Below are positions 1 to 8,837 of a stretch of 64,000 nucleotides of DNA, one piece after another (within the stretch, counting starts at the first letter, position 1; each line of letters starts with the position of its first letter). The DNA comes from Antarctobacter aquimaris. GTDB lineage: Bacteria; Pseudomonadota; Alphaproteobacteria; Rhodobacterales; Rhodobacteraceae. The stretch spans positions 248,001-312,000 of the forward strand of contig NZ_FXYF01000004.1 in NCBI RefSeq assembly GCF_900184945.1, given 5' to 3'. The translations under genes and the position numbers were made by a program. The notes under the pieces are model-generated. The model was not told where the DNA came from, did no database searches, and saw nothing but the letters and a program-made list of their open reading frames with translations.

Positions 1-277
1 GGGCGCCGCGCCCGCCGCCGCGCAACCGCAGCCGCAGGCCGCGCCGATGGCCCCGCCGCCGCCGCCGGTGGAACACGTCTGGCACCTGGCCAAGAACGGC
101 CAGACCACGGGGCCGTTTTCCCGCGCCGACCTGGGCAAGATGGTCGCCACGGGCGAGCTGACCCGCGAAACCCACGTCTGGACGCAGGGACAGGACGGCT
201 GGAAACGCGCGGGCGAGGTTACAGAGTTGGTGCAGCTCTTCACCGTGATGCCGCCGCCCCCGCCGCCGGGCGCCTGA
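1..277 (+). CDS. C-terminal end of an SPFH-domain protein with a GYF_2 module (5' truncated)
   Basis: The reading frame is open at the left edge, so only the last 92 codons or so are visible. It begins with an Ala/Pro/Gln-rich linker, continues with a compact domain (WHLAKNGQTTGPFS... THVWTQGQDGWKRAGEV) and ends in a run of prolines. The W-x-x-x-x-G-x-x-x-GPFS pattern is the GYF_2 module found at the C terminus of bacterial SPFH (virion core protein-like) membrane-scaffold proteins. The zinc-ribbon protein encoded at 2135 is a frequent companion of such genes. The SPFH domain itself lies outside the window, so the full identity is inferred from the GYF_2 tail and the neighbourhood. Confidence 0.7.
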   Translation, partial: GAAPAAAQPQPQAAPMAPPPPPVEHVWHLAKNGQTTGPFSRADLGKMVATGELTRETHVWTQGQDGWKRAGEVTELVQLFTVMPPPPPPGA

Positions 278-298
278 CCCGGCCGAAGGATCAAAACG

Positions 299-883
299 TT
301 GCAGATCGCCCTGACAGACTTCGCGCGCCGGAACTGGCAGCCCGGCGCCAGCGGCACCCGCATCGAGGGTCTCTCGCCGGACGCGCTGGTGACACGCTGC
401 AATGACGCCGTGGCATCGGGGGCGACGCTTGCCGATGGCTACGCCCCCTTCTGCAAGCACCTGTTCCTGCCGAACGACAGCCCGACGCGCTGCGGTTTCG
501 CCCCGATCACCGAACAGAACGCCCCCCTGCTGCGCAGCGGCTACGTCGCGCGGCGCGAAGGGGAAATGGCGGTGCTGGAACGCTGGATCGAAGGCGAGGC
601 GCCGGTCGCCCGCTGGCTGGATGTCATCCTCTACAGCCACGCGCAGCTGGTGCTCGAAGCCGCCGACTACCCCGAGGACCAGGCCGTGCCCGACTGCAAC
701 TGGGGCATCGTTTCGATCATCGGTACACTGGAGCCGAGCGAACTGCCGATGCCGCCGATCACCCAGTGGCGCAACGCCCTGGGCCGCGCGGCGGGTGGCT
801 CCGGTCAGCCGATCGACCCGGCGACTTACGCGCAGGCCGTCGCGTTCTGGGACAGGCACGCCGCGGTCAGGCCGGCCGGCTAG
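299..883 (+). CDS. DUF3228-like protein
   Basis: This is a 194-residue soluble protein with no signal peptide or membrane segment. Its length and signature segments (GYAPFCKHLFLPN, LRSGYVARREGE, NWGIVSIIG, MPPITQWRNALG, GGSG, AVAFWDRHA) resemble the uncharacterised DUF3228 family, recalled from memory rather than searched. It starts at TTG 21 bases after the SPFH gene stop, so the two are probably cotranscribed. No catalytic function is known for the family and none is proposed here. Confidence 0.75.
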   Translation: MQIALTDFARRNWQPGASGTRIEGLSPDALVTRCNDAVASGATLADGYAPFCKHLFLPNDSPTRCGFAPITEQNAPLLRSGYVARREGEMAVLERWIEGEAPVARWLDVILYSHAQLVLEAADYPEDQAVPDCNWGIVSIIGTLEPSELPMPPITQWRNALGRAAGGSGQPIDPATYAQAVAFWDRHAAVRPAG

Positions 884-889
884 GTCCGT

Positions 890-1429
890 TCACCGCAGCA
901 GGCTCAGCAGCGCCGGCCCGGTGCAGGCATCCCCCGGAAAATCATACCGCGCGACGCGCACCGCCGGAAACGCCTGCGTCGGGAGGACCTGGCTGTCCAC
1001 GACCAGACTGTTGTCCAGGCAGATATCCTGCGCCGCGTTGCCGATGTTGAAACCGAACCCGCCCGCGCCGCAGTCCGTCCCCTCGCCGTTCATGTTCCAG
1101 GCCTGGGGCATCCAGATGCCCTCGCCGTCGACGACGAAACTACCGCCCGCCGGGTCGAAATGCAGTCGCCAGCTGGTCTGTTCGTTCAACTGGCCCAGCG
1201 CCCAGCGCCCCACCGCAGCGCCGTCTTTGGTGCCCTCGATGACAAAGCAGGTCACGTCCCCTTCCACTACGAAAGGCCCCTCGACCGCCGCGCTGTCATA
1301 GCTCAGCGCACCGCGCACGGCGTACCCCCCGCTGCCTTGCCATTCAAAGGCCCAGGTCTCCGGCTCGGCCGCAGCCACCCCGGCGACACCGGCCAGGCAG
1401 GCCGCAAGCAAGGTGCGTTCTTGCCACAT
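890..1429 (-). CDS. Hypothetical secreted (periplasmic) protein
   Basis: The 179-residue product begins with a short hydrophobic Ala/Leu/Val segment ending in VAAAEPE, a likely Sec signal peptide cleaved after about residue 21. The rest is Gly/Ala/Asp-rich, likely beta-structured, with four cysteines (in DVTCF, GTDCGAG, QDICLDN, GDACTG) that could form two disulfides in the periplasm. I do not recognise a family. It is convergent with the DUF3228-like gene, with 6 bases between the stops, and divergent from cytochrome b561. Confidence 0.6.
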   Translation of the reverse strand: MWQERTLLAACLAGVAGVAAAEPETWAFEWQGSGGYAVRGALSYDSAAVEGPFVVEGDVTCFVIEGTKDGAAVGRWALGQLNEQTSWRLHFDPAGGSFVVDGEGIWMPQAWNMNGEGTDCGAGGFGFNIGNAAQDICLDNSLVVDSQVLPTQAFPAVRVARYDFPGDACTGPALLSLLR

Positions 1430-1562
1430 CCGCAGGTCTCCCGTCTTGTCGCCCGCACGCTATCCTCCGCCGATCCGGGGGCCAAGGTCTTTCGGGCGGG
1501 CTTGCACCCGGCATCCAGCCTGCGCCACAGTCACACCCGAGTCGATGACCGGAGGGCATGGC

Positions 1563-2048
1563 ATGGCGCGGCGTGAGGGGTATTCGGCGGTCCAGATCGG
1601 GCTGCACTGGCTGACGGCGGTGCTGATCCTGGGCGCCTACCTGCTGTCCGACGGCATGGGCGACGCGCTGCGCGCGCGGGTCCAGAGCGGTGCCACCGGC
1701 ACCGAGGGCAACACGCTGCACGTCTGGCTGGGCGGGGCAGCCTTCTTGGTGATCCTGATCCGGATCGTCGTGCGGCGCGTGATGGGCGCGCCCGAGGCCC
1801 CGGCCGGCACCCCGCCCCTGTGGGAAAAGGCCGCCACCTGGGGCCACCGCCTGCTGTATGCGCTGATGGTGCTGGTGCCCCTGGGCGGCGCGCTGACCTG
1901 GTACGGCGGGCTGCCGCTGGGCGATGGACACGAGATCGCCGGCACGGCACTGATGCTGGTCGCGGGTGGCCATGCGGTGGCCGCCATGCTGCACGAGGCG
2001 CTGCGCCGCGACGGTACCATGTCGCGCATGTTGCACCCCCGGGACTGA
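1563..2048 (+). CDS. Cytochrome b561 family protein
   Basis: This 161-residue inner-membrane protein has four predicted transmembrane helices and histidines in the usual b561 places (His15 in QIGLHWL, His53, His95, His137), which would ligate two b hemes. The family passes electrons from the quinone pool or small reductants to periplasmic or membrane acceptors. The ATG at 1563 is chosen because GGAGGG lies at 1551-1556, and the shorter N terminus starts directly at the typical QIGLHWLTA helix. An in-frame ATG at 1545 has no comparable ribosome binding site. Confidence 0.87.
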   Translation: MARREGYSAVQIGLHWLTAVLILGAYLLSDGMGDALRARVQSGATGTEGNTLHVWLGGAAFLVILIRIVVRRVMGAPEAPAGTPPLWEKAATWGHRLLYALMVLVPLGGALTWYGGLPLGDGHEIAGTALMLVAGGHAVAAMLHEALRRDGTMSRMLHPRD

Positions 2049-2134
2049 CGCGCCCGGCGGGGAAATGCCCTTTCCCTTGCCGCCGATCCGCGCAAGGATG
2101 GGTCGACCCCACAGCGTGATGTCCTTGAAACCCC

Positions 2135-3280
2135 ATGAGTGATCTTCCCCCTCCGCCCCCCGCCGATGCCCCGCCGCCTGCCCCGAAAGGGCCCAAGGAC
2201 GAGCATCGCTTTCCCTGCGACCAGTGCGGCGCCGATTTCCGCTACGACCCGCAGGCCGGCAAGCTGGTGTGCGGGCACTGCGGCAACACCGCCGACGTCG
2301 AGGGCGTCAGCGGCCCCTGGGACGGCGGCGTGCGCGAGTTGGACTTCAAGGCCGCCATGGCCAACCTGCTGCCCTTGCAGGAGATGGAGGAAACCCGAGT
2401 CTCGACCTGCCCCAACTGCGCCGCGCAGGTCGAATTCGACCCGGACGTGCATGCCGCCGAATGCCCCTTCTGCGCGACGCCCGTGGTCACCGACACCGGC
2501 ACCCACCGCCACATCAAGCCGCGCGGCCTGCTGCCCTTTGCCCTGGACGAAGGCGCTGCCCGCAAAGCCATGACCGACTGGCTGGGCCGGCTCTGGTTTG
2601 CCCCGAACGGATTGCAGGAATACGCCCGCAAGGGCCGCAAGCTGACCGGCATCTACGTGCCCTACTGGACCTTCGACGCCGACACGACCTCGGCCTACCG
2701 GGGTGAACGCGGCACGGTCTACTACGAGACCCGCAGCGTCATGCGCAACGGCAAGACGGAAACCCAGCGCGTGCAAAAGGTGCGCTGGACGCCGGTTTCG
2801 GGCCGGGTGAAACGGTTTTTCGACGATGTGCTGGTGCTCGCCTCGCACGCCCTGCCCAAGCGTTTTACCGATGCGCTGGAACCCTGGGACCTGACCGCGA
2901 TGGAACCCTACCGCCCCGAGTTCCTCGCCGGCTTCCGCGCCGAAGGCTACCAGGTGGACCTGGACGAAGGCTTTGTCGAGGCTCGGGACAAGATGAACCG
3001 CCAGATCGAGCGTGACGTGAAGTTCGACATCGGCGGCGACCGCCAGCGCGTGCACAGCGTCGACACCGACATGCGCGACATCACCTTCAAGCATGTGCTT
3101 CTTCCGGTGTGGTTGGCCGCTTACAAGTACCGCGGCAAGAGCTACCGCTTTGTCGTCAACGGCCGCACCGGCCGCGTGCAGGGCGAACGCCCGTGGTCGG
3201 CGTGGAAGATCGCCTTTGCCGTGGTGCTGGGCCTGATCGTCGCGGGCGGCATCGGCTACCTGATCGCGATCAACCAGTAG
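2135..3280 (+). CDS. TFIIB-type zinc-ribbon membrane protein
   Basis: The 381-residue protein starts with a Pro/Ala-rich stretch and two zinc ribbons (Cys28/31/46/49 and Cys92/95/110/113). A long middle domain contains LTGIYVPYWTFDADT and a single C-terminal membrane helix (about 355-378) ends the chain. Such proteins are often misnamed as primosomal PriA-like because of the zinc ribbon, but no helicase motif is present. They commonly sit beside SPFH/GYF_2 genes, as here, which suggests a role in a membrane-associated complex. The biochemical role is unknown. Confidence 0.75.
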   Translation: MSDLPPPPPADAPPPAPKGPKDEHRFPCDQCGADFRYDPQAGKLVCGHCGNTADVEGVSGPWDGGVRELDFKAAMANLLPLQEMEETRVSTCPNCAAQVEFDPDVHAAECPFCATPVVTDTGTHRHIKPRGLLPFALDEGAARKAMTDWLGRLWFAPNGLQEYARKGRKLTGIYVPYWTFDADTTSAYRGERGTVYYETRSVMRNGKTETQRVQKVRWTPVSGRVKRFFDDVLVLASHALPKRFTDALEPWDLTAMEPYRPEFLAGFRAEGYQVDLDEGFVEARDKMNRQIERDVKFDIGGDRQRVHSVDTDMRDITFKHVLLPVWLAAYKYRGKSYRFVVNGRTGRVQGERPWSAWKIAFAVVLGLIVAGGIGYLIAINQ

Positions 3281-3319
3281 CGGCGCGGCGGGCCGGTCCC
3301 GCCGCACCCGGTTTCCGGC

Positions 3320-3733
3320 TCAGCGCTTCTTCACGGCGATCTTCTTGCCGCCGCCACTGTCGGGCGCCCGGCGCGGCACCGTGATTTCCAGCACACCGTC
3401 CGTCATATGCGCCTCGGCGCGGTCTGCATCCGCATCCCCGGGCAGCCGGAACGAGCGGCGGAAACTGCCGAACTCGCGTTCGGAGAAGTACCAGGTGTCG
3501 CCCTTGTCCTCGCGCGTTTCGTTCTTTTCGCCCGAGACGGTCAGCAGTCCCTGCTCGACGGTCAGGTCGATCGCCTCTTCTGCCACACCGGGCAGTTCGA
3601 GCCGGATCCTGTAGGCGTCCTCCGTCGCCGACGCGTCCGACGCCGGAGACAGCCAGTCGGCGACACGGTTCTGCAACGAACGGAACGGGGCATAGAGATT
3701 GGGCCAGAGGCCCGACTGGTTGGATTCGACCAT
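3320..3733 (-). CDS. Hsp20/alpha-crystallin family small heat-shock protein
   Basis: This 137-residue ATP-independent holdase carries an alpha-crystallin domain (YRIRLELPGV... LTVSGEKNE... FRRSFRLPGDAD... GVLEITVPRR) and a short Lys-rich tail. The ATG at 3733 gives MVESNQSG. A GTG at 3742 would add three residues, but it sits only 2 bases after the AGGAGG, whereas the ATG is 11 bases away, so the exact start is uncertain. The gene is divergent from the sugar kinase. I did not find a convincing heat-shock promoter in the 180-bp gap. Confidence 0.9.
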   Translation of the reverse strand: MVESNQSGLWPNLYAPFRSLQNRVADWLSPASDASATEDAYRIRLELPGVAEEAIDLTVEQGLLTVSGEKNETREDKGDTWYFSEREFGSFRRSFRLPGDADADRAEAHMTDGVLEITVPRRAPDSGGGKKIAVKKR

Positions 3734-3915
3734 GGCAAACACATCCTCCTGTTACGAATGGCCAGAACAGGGCGGACTTTGACGCCAGCGCCGACAGATG
3801 TCCTTGATCCTGAGCAAATTCCAGCGATGCTGAGGGCTATTCGGCTTTGACCGGCGCGGCGATGCGCTGTAGACGGGCCGCACGTTAGCGCAAACATGAC
3901 CTTGGGAGACTGGCG

Positions 3916-4815
3916 ATGATCCTCTGCTGTGGAGAAGCCCTGATCGACATGCTGCCCCGCGATACACCCGCGGGCGAGCAGGCTTTCGCGCCCTACGCCG
4001 GCGGCGCGGTGTTCAACACGGCCATTGCCCTCGGCCGGCTCGGGGCGCCGTCAGGCTACCTTGGCGGCCTGTCCAAAGACCTGTTCGGCACGCTGCTGGC
4101 CGAGGCGCTGTCCGCCTCGCATGTGGACCACAGCCTCTGCCCGCGCTCGGCCCGGCCGACCACGCTGGCCTTTGTCACGCTGACCAACGGACACGCGAAA
4201 TACGCCTTCTACGACGAGAACACCGCCGGGCGGATGCTGTCGTCCGAGGACCTGCCCGCGCTGGACGACAGCATCACGGCGCTGTTCTTCGGCGGCATCA
4301 GCCTGGTGTCCGAACCGCAGGCCGACAGCTACGCCCTGTTGTGCGACCGGGCCGGTGACCTGCCGGTGATGATCGATCCCAACATCCGCCCCGGCTTCAT
4401 CACCGACGAGGCGCGCTACCGTGCCCGGCTGGAGCGGATGCTGGCCCGCGCCGACATCGTCAAGCTGTCGGACGAGGACATGGATTGGCTGGGCACCAGC
4501 GCCGATACCCTGCTGCGCGACGGCACCTCCGTGGTCCTGGTCACCCGCGGCGCCGACGGGGTGGACATCGTCAGCCGCGATGGCACCCGCAAGGTCGCGG
4601 CGCGCAGGGTCGAGGTGGTCGATACGGTCGGCGCCGGCGATACATTCAACGCCGGGTTCCTCGCCGGTCTCTACCGCGCGGGCCTGCTGACGCGCGCCAG
4701 GCTCGCCGCCGCCGTGTCCGACGACCTCGCCGAAGCGGCGGACCTGGGCGTCCGGGCCGCGGCGGTGACGGTCAGCCGCGCCGGGGCCAACTCGCCCTGG
4801 GAACACGAACTGTGA
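3916..4815 (+). CDS. PfkB-family sugar kinase, probable fructokinase
   Basis: The 299-residue ribokinase-fold enzyme has the N-terminal signature [15 protein letters not shown] and the C-terminal PfkB signature [17 protein letters not shown], with the catalytic Asp in GAGD. The overall pattern ([32 protein letters not shown]) fits bacterial fructokinases, which phosphorylate fructose to fructose-6-phosphate. Other hexoses cannot be excluded. Its stop overlaps the GTG start of dtd (GTGA), so the two are translationally coupled. Confidence 0.85.
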   Translation: MILCCGEALIDMLPRDTPAGEQAFAPYAGGAVFNTAIALGRLGAPSGYLGGLSKDLFGTLLAEALSASHVDHSLCPRSARPTTLAFVTLTNGHAKYAFYDENTAGRMLSSEDLPALDDSITALFFGGISLVSEPQADSYALLCDRAGDLPVMIDPNIRPGFITDEARYRARLERMLARADIVKLSDEDMDWLGTSADTLLRDGTSVVLVTRGADGVDIVSRDGTRKVAARRVEVVDTVGAGDTFNAGFLAGLYRAGLLTRARLAAAVSDDLAEAADLGVRAAAVTVSRAGANSPWEHEL

Positions 4816-5255
4816 GGGCATTGGTCCAGCGCGTGGCCTCCGCCCGGGTCGATGTCGGCGGCGCGACCGTGGGCGAGATCGGTGCCGGACTGCTGATCCT
4901 GATCTGTGCGATGCAGGGCGACGGCGAGGTTGAGGCCGACAAGCTGGCCGCCAAGATCGCCAAGCTGCGCATCTTCAAGGACGACGAAGGACGGATGAAC
5001 CGTTCGGTCCTGGACACCGGCGGCGCGGCCCTGGTGGTGAGCCAGTTCACCCTGGCCGCCGACACCTCGCGCGGCAACCGCCCGGGGTTCTCGACCGCCG
5101 CCGCACCGGCCGACGGCGAACGCCTGTATGAATATTTCGCCGCCGCGATCCAGCGCCATGGCATTCCCGTCGCGACTGGGCGATTCGGGGCCGACATGGC
5201 GGTGAGCCTCGTCAATGACGGCCCGGTGACCATCTGGATGGACACGGTCGGCTGA
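4812..5255 (+). CDS. dtd: D-aminoacyl-tRNA deacylase
   Basis: This 147-residue cytoplasmic homodimeric editing enzyme removes D-amino acids (and glycine from tRNA-Ala) from mischarged tRNA. Both family motifs are visible: SQFTL near residue 78 and NDGPVTIW near the C terminus (the cis Gly-Pro motif). The N terminus [13 protein letters not shown] matches the family and fixes the GTG start, which overlaps the kinase stop. Confidence 0.95.
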   Translation: MRALVQRVASARVDVGGATVGEIGAGLLILICAMQGDGEVEADKLAAKIAKLRIFKDDEGRMNRSVLDTGGAALVVSQFTLAADTSRGNRPGFSTAAAPADGERLYEYFAAAIQRHGIPVATGRFGADMAVSLVNDGPVTIWMDTVG

Positions 5256-5268
5256 GTCCGGAGTAGCC

Positions 5269-5282
5269 GGGGGCCAGCCCCC
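5269..5282 (+). terminator. Small GC hairpin after dtd
   Basis: Five G (5269-5273), a CCAG loop and five C (5278-5282) lie 13 bases past the dtd stop. No T tract follows, so termination here is only plausible. Confidence 0.3.
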
Positions 5283-5284
5283 CG

Positions 5285-5365
5285 CACCCCCCGGGGTATT
5301 TCCACAGAAAAGAAACATCGAACAGCGCTCCAGGCTTCTTCTCTGTCGAAATACTCCCGCCCGAG
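5285..5365. repeat. Large inverted repeat between convergent operons
   Basis: The arms 5293-5316 and 5334-5357 are near-perfect inverted copies: of 24 facing positions 20 pair as Watson-Crick and one as a wobble, leaving a 17-base loop. Each arm belongs to a motif of the form CCCCSGRGTATTTC-ACAGARAAGAA. A third, diverged copy lies at 56205-56235. Sitting between dtd (plus) and the HlyD gene (minus), the hairpin could terminate both operons. Confidence 0.6.
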
Positions 5366-5429
5366 TTCTTTGCCGAAGGCAAAAAGGCGAGACGACCAGT
5401 GCCGCCGCAGGCGGCGCACTCTGGCAGCC

Positions 5430-6611
5430 TCAGGGTTCGCGGAACGCCTCACGCGACTTGTAGAGCGGTTTCAGCAGGTACTGGAGCACGGTTTTTTCGC
5501 CGGTGTGCAACTCGGCCTGTGCCTGCATCCCGGGGCGGATCTCCATCGCCACCTGCCGGTCCGTCAGCGACGACATGTCGACCCGCACCGTCACCTTGTA
5601 ATGCGGTTCGCTGTCCGGGCGGCGTTCGTCCTTGAAGGTGTCGGCCGAGATCACGTCGACCCGGCCCTTGAGCGTGCCGTAGATCGTGTAGTCGTAGGCG
5701 GTCAGCTTGATCTTCGCCTCCTGCCCGGGCCGGATGTTGGCGATGTCCTGCGGACGGACGTGCGCCTCGACGAAAAGGTCCTCGTCCATCGGGATGATCT
5801 GCATGATCTCCTCGCCCGGCCGCACGACGCCACCGATCGTGGTGATCGACAGCTTGTTGACCACGCCGTGCATGGGCGACACCAGCACCGTCCGGTTGAG
5901 CTGATCCAGCGAGGCCTTGAGGTTCTGTTGCAGCGTCGCCAGTTCCTTCAGCGTTTCCGAGTATTCCTCGGCCCGCGCCAGCTCGGTCTGGGTGATGATC
6001 TCGTCATGCGCCTTCTGCGCGTCGGCATGCGCCTTGCGGGCACGGGTGACCTCGATCAGGGCGACCACCTTCTTGTCGAGAAGGTCCTCCATCAGCTTCA
6101 TCTCGGCCGCGGCCTCGTCCAGCACGCGTTTCGCCCCCTCGCGGCGCTTGAAGTAGTCGGACTGCCGCGCGGCCAGCAGCGCCTGTTCCGAGGCGACCAT
6201 CGCGGGCGATCGTTTCGCCAGGTCCTCCGGCACCTCGACCACCGAGGCGCCCTGCAACTCCGCCTCCAGCCGCAGGCGGCGGATCTCCAGCGCGGTGATC
6301 TGCTCTTGCAGGTCGTCCACCGAGGACCGGAACTGCACGCCCTGCAACCGCGCCAGCACGTCGCCGCGCATGACGACATCGCCTTCGCGGACCAGCAACT
6401 CGGACAGGATGCCGCCTTCGAGGTTCTGGATGATCTGCGGGCGCGAGGACGAGATGATCTCGCCGTCGCCGCGCACGATCTCGTCCAGCCAGGCATAGCC
6501 GGCCCAGATGATGAAGGCCCAGAGCGCGAGAGCACAGAGCCAGATGATGCGGGACGGGCCGCGCAGGCCACGTGACAGTTGCGTCGTGAGGGTCGTGCTG
6601 CTGCTGACCAT
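5430..6611 (-). CDS. HlyD-family periplasmic adaptor of a type I secretion system
   Basis: The 393-residue membrane fusion protein has one N-terminal transmembrane helix (about residues 23-47), a long alpha-helical hairpin rich in Glu/Arg/Lys (about 90-260), and a C-terminal beta-barrel region with VVRPGEEIMQIIP and VRPQDIANIRPGQ. It bridges the inner-membrane ABC exporter to a TolC-like channel. It starts directly after the ABC gene stop with no gap and is the last gene of the adhesin-secretion operon. Confidence 0.93.
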   Translation of the reverse strand: MVSSSTTLTTQLSRGLRGPSRIIWLCALALWAFIIWAGYAWLDEIVRGDGEIISSSRPQIIQNLEGGILSELLVREGDVVMRGDVLARLQGVQFRSSVDDLQEQITALEIRRLRLEAELQGASVVEVPEDLAKRSPAMVASEQALLAARQSDYFKRREGAKRVLDEAAAEMKLMEDLLDKKVVALIEVTRARKAHADAQKAHDEIITQTELARAEEYSETLKELATLQQNLKASLDQLNRTVLVSPMHGVVNKLSITTIGGVVRPGEEIMQIIPMDEDLFVEAHVRPQDIANIRPGQEAKIKLTAYDYTIYGTLKGRVDVISADTFKDERRPDSEPHYKVTVRVDMSSLTDRQVAMEIRPGMQAQAELHTGEKTVLQYLLKPLYKSREAFREP

Positions 6612-8837
6612 CTACGCCGCCCCGGTCTGGACGGTGCGCAGGTGGTTCAGCACCTCGTCGCGCGGACCGTCGATCACCATGCGGCCATTGGCCAGGATCA
6701 GCGTGCGCGAGGCCAGCGCCAGGATCGGCACCCGGTGCGTGGCGATCACCGCCGTGCGGCCCGACAGCCAGCCTTCCAGCCGCGAGATCAGCGTCTTTTC
6801 CAGTGTCTGGTCCAGCGCCGCGGTGGGTTCGTCCAGGAGGCAGACCTCAGGGTCCTGCAACCAGAGCCGCGCCCAGCCGATTGACTGCCGCTGCCCGACA
6901 GACAGCCCCTCGCCGCCGTCGCGGATGTCGAGGTCCAGCCCCTTGGCATGCGCCTTGACGAAGGGGCCGAGGCCGGCAAAGTCGAGCGCCTCGTAAAGCC
7001 TGTCGTCGTCGCGCTCCAGCAGACTGAGGTTGAGATTGTCGCGCAGGGTGCCGTGGAACAGGCGCACTTCCTGCCCCAGGTAGCCGATGCCGCGGCGCAG
7101 GTCGCGCGGGTCGATCTGCGCCATCTCGGTGCCGTCGATCAGCACCTTGCCCGAAGCGGGCGCGTAGAGGCCCGACAGCAGCTTGAGCAGCGTCGACTTG
7201 CCCGAACCGTTGGTGCCCAGCACCGCCACGCATTGCCCTTTCTGGATGACCAGCTGCGACAGGTCCAGCGCCGCCGCGCCATCGGGATCGTAACGGAAGG
7301 TCACGTCGCGCAGCTCGTACTGGCCGGCCAGCCGCTCGCGGCGCAGGTACTTGCGGCCCGCCGCGCGGTCCTGCGGGGCGGTCGCCACGGCGTCCAGCCC
7401 TTCGAGCGCGGCCTTGACGTTGCTCCAGCGCGCGAGGATCCCCGACAGCTGCGTCAGCGGTCCCAGCGTGCGCGAGGTCAGGATGCCGGTGGCGATGATC
7501 GACCCCACGGTGAACTGCCCGGCAAACACCAGGTACGTGCCGGTGATCACGGCGGCAAGGTAGGTGCCCTGCTGCACCGCCTGGCTCCAGAAGGTCAGCG
7601 CGGCGGCCAGCCTGCGCTGCTCGGAGCTCTTGACCGATTGCACCGCACTCAGTTCCTCCCAGAGGCGGGCAAAGCGGTCTTCGGCGCGCTGTGTCTTGAT
7701 GGTGTCCAGTTCGGCGACCGTCTCGTGCAGCAGGCGCGATTGCCGGGCCGAGGCGCCCTGCATCTCCTGCGTGAGGCGGACCATGCGCCGTTGCAGCAGG
7801 AAGCCGGGGACCACCATCAGGATGCCGCCCAGCACCAGCACCCAGACGACGCTGCCCGCGATGGACCAGACCAGCAGGAGGAAGATGAAGATGAACGGGA
7901 TGTCGGCCAGCGCGCCCACGGTGGAGGCGGTGAAGAACTCGCGCACCGAGCCGAATTCGCGCATCGCCGAGAACAGCTGTGACGGGGACCGCCCCGCAAG
8001 GTCCGAGCGCATCCCCAGCAGGCGGTTCATCAGCAGGCCCTGCACGCCCATCTCGATCTGCCGCCCGGTGCCGTCCAGCAGGTGCGAACGCGCGGATTTC
8101 AGCATGGCCTCCAGCAACAGCGCGATCACGGCGCCGGCGGCCAGCACCCAAAGCGTCGCCTCGGACTGGTGCGGGATCACCCGGTCGTAGACCTGGAGCG
8201 AGAACAGCGCAACCGACACGGCCAGGATGTTGGCCACAAAGGACCCAAGTGCGACCTCGCCGAAATGGCGCGAGAAGTGCCGGAACTGGCCCCAGAACCA
8301 ATGCGCCTGCCTGTCGAGCGACGCATGGGTGTCGGACAGCGCCTGGACCGGCGCCTCGGCGCGGATGACCTGCCCGGCAAAGACGGGGCTGAAGTCGGAC
8401 AGGGGCACGTCGGAGCGGCGCGTCGCGGCGGTCTCGTCGTAGATGGTGAGGCTGTCGCCGTCCTGCGCCAGCACCAGCACGGTCTTGCCGCCCGACATCA
8501 GGGCCAAAGCGGGCCAAAGGCCGGGCTCAAAGCGGTCGGGCTGCTGGACCTGCGCCAGCAGGCCAGCGGCCCGCAGCGCGGCGCAGAGCGCCGCGGGGCC
8601 GTAGCTGTCATTCGGCCCGGCATTCTGCGACAGCGCCTCCAGCACGTCGGGCAGGCGTGCCTCGATCCCCAGGCGGCCGGACAGGACGCGGACCAGGTTG
8701 GCACGGGCGCGGGCGCGTTCGCTGTGGCGCGGGGCGCGGCGGGCGGCGTTTGCGGCGCTGGCGGGCCCTGCGGGAACCGCGCGCAGCACCGCCTGTCCCG
8801 CCTTTTCGGCCAGCTGGAACATGCCTTTCTGGCTCAT
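6612..8837 (-). CDS. Type I secretion ABC transporter (permease/ATPase), LapB-like
   Basis: The 741-residue half-transporter has an N-terminal C39-like domain (about 45-165) without the peptidase cysteine, so it probably binds rather than cuts its substrate. Five or six membrane helices follow (about 195-470), then a nucleotide-binding domain with Walker A GTNGSGKST (near 541), signature LSVGQ (near 644) and Walker B CLLDEPTAALD (near 667). It powers one-step export of a large protein with a C-terminal signal, here most likely the adhesin at the head of the operon. Its start overlaps the stop of the TolC-like gene by 4 bases. Confidence 0.93.
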   Translation of the reverse strand: MSQKGMFQLAEKAGQAVLRAVPAGPASAANAARRAPRHSERARARANLVRVLSGRLGIEARLPDVLEALSQNAGPNDSYGPAALCAALRAAGLLAQVQQPDRFEPGLWPALALMSGGKTVLVLAQDGDSLTIYDETAATRRSDVPLSDFSPVFAGQVIRAEAPVQALSDTHASLDRQAHWFWGQFRHFSRHFGEVALGSFVANILAVSVALFSLQVYDRVIPHQSEATLWVLAAGAVIALLLEAMLKSARSHLLDGTGRQIEMGVQGLLMNRLLGMRSDLAGRSPSQLFSAMREFGSVREFFTASTVGALADIPFIFIFLLLVWSIAGSVVWVLVLGGILMVVPGFLLQRRMVRLTQEMQGASARQSRLLHETVAELDTIKTQRAEDRFARLWEELSAVQSVKSSEQRRLAAALTFWSQAVQQGTYLAAVITGTYLVFAGQFTVGSIIATGILTSRTLGPLTQLSGILARWSNVKAALEGLDAVATAPQDRAAGRKYLRRERLAGQYELRDVTFRYDPDGAAALDLSQLVIQKGQCVAVLGTNGSGKSTLLKLLSGLYAPASGKVLIDGTEMAQIDPRDLRRGIGYLGQEVRLFHGTLRDNLNLSLLERDDDRLYEALDFAGLGPFVKAHAKGLDLDIRDGGEGLSVGQRQSIGWARLWLQDPEVCLLDEPTAALDQTLEKTLISRLEGWLSGRTAVIATHRVPILALASRTLILANGRMVIDGPRDEVLNHLRTVQTGAA

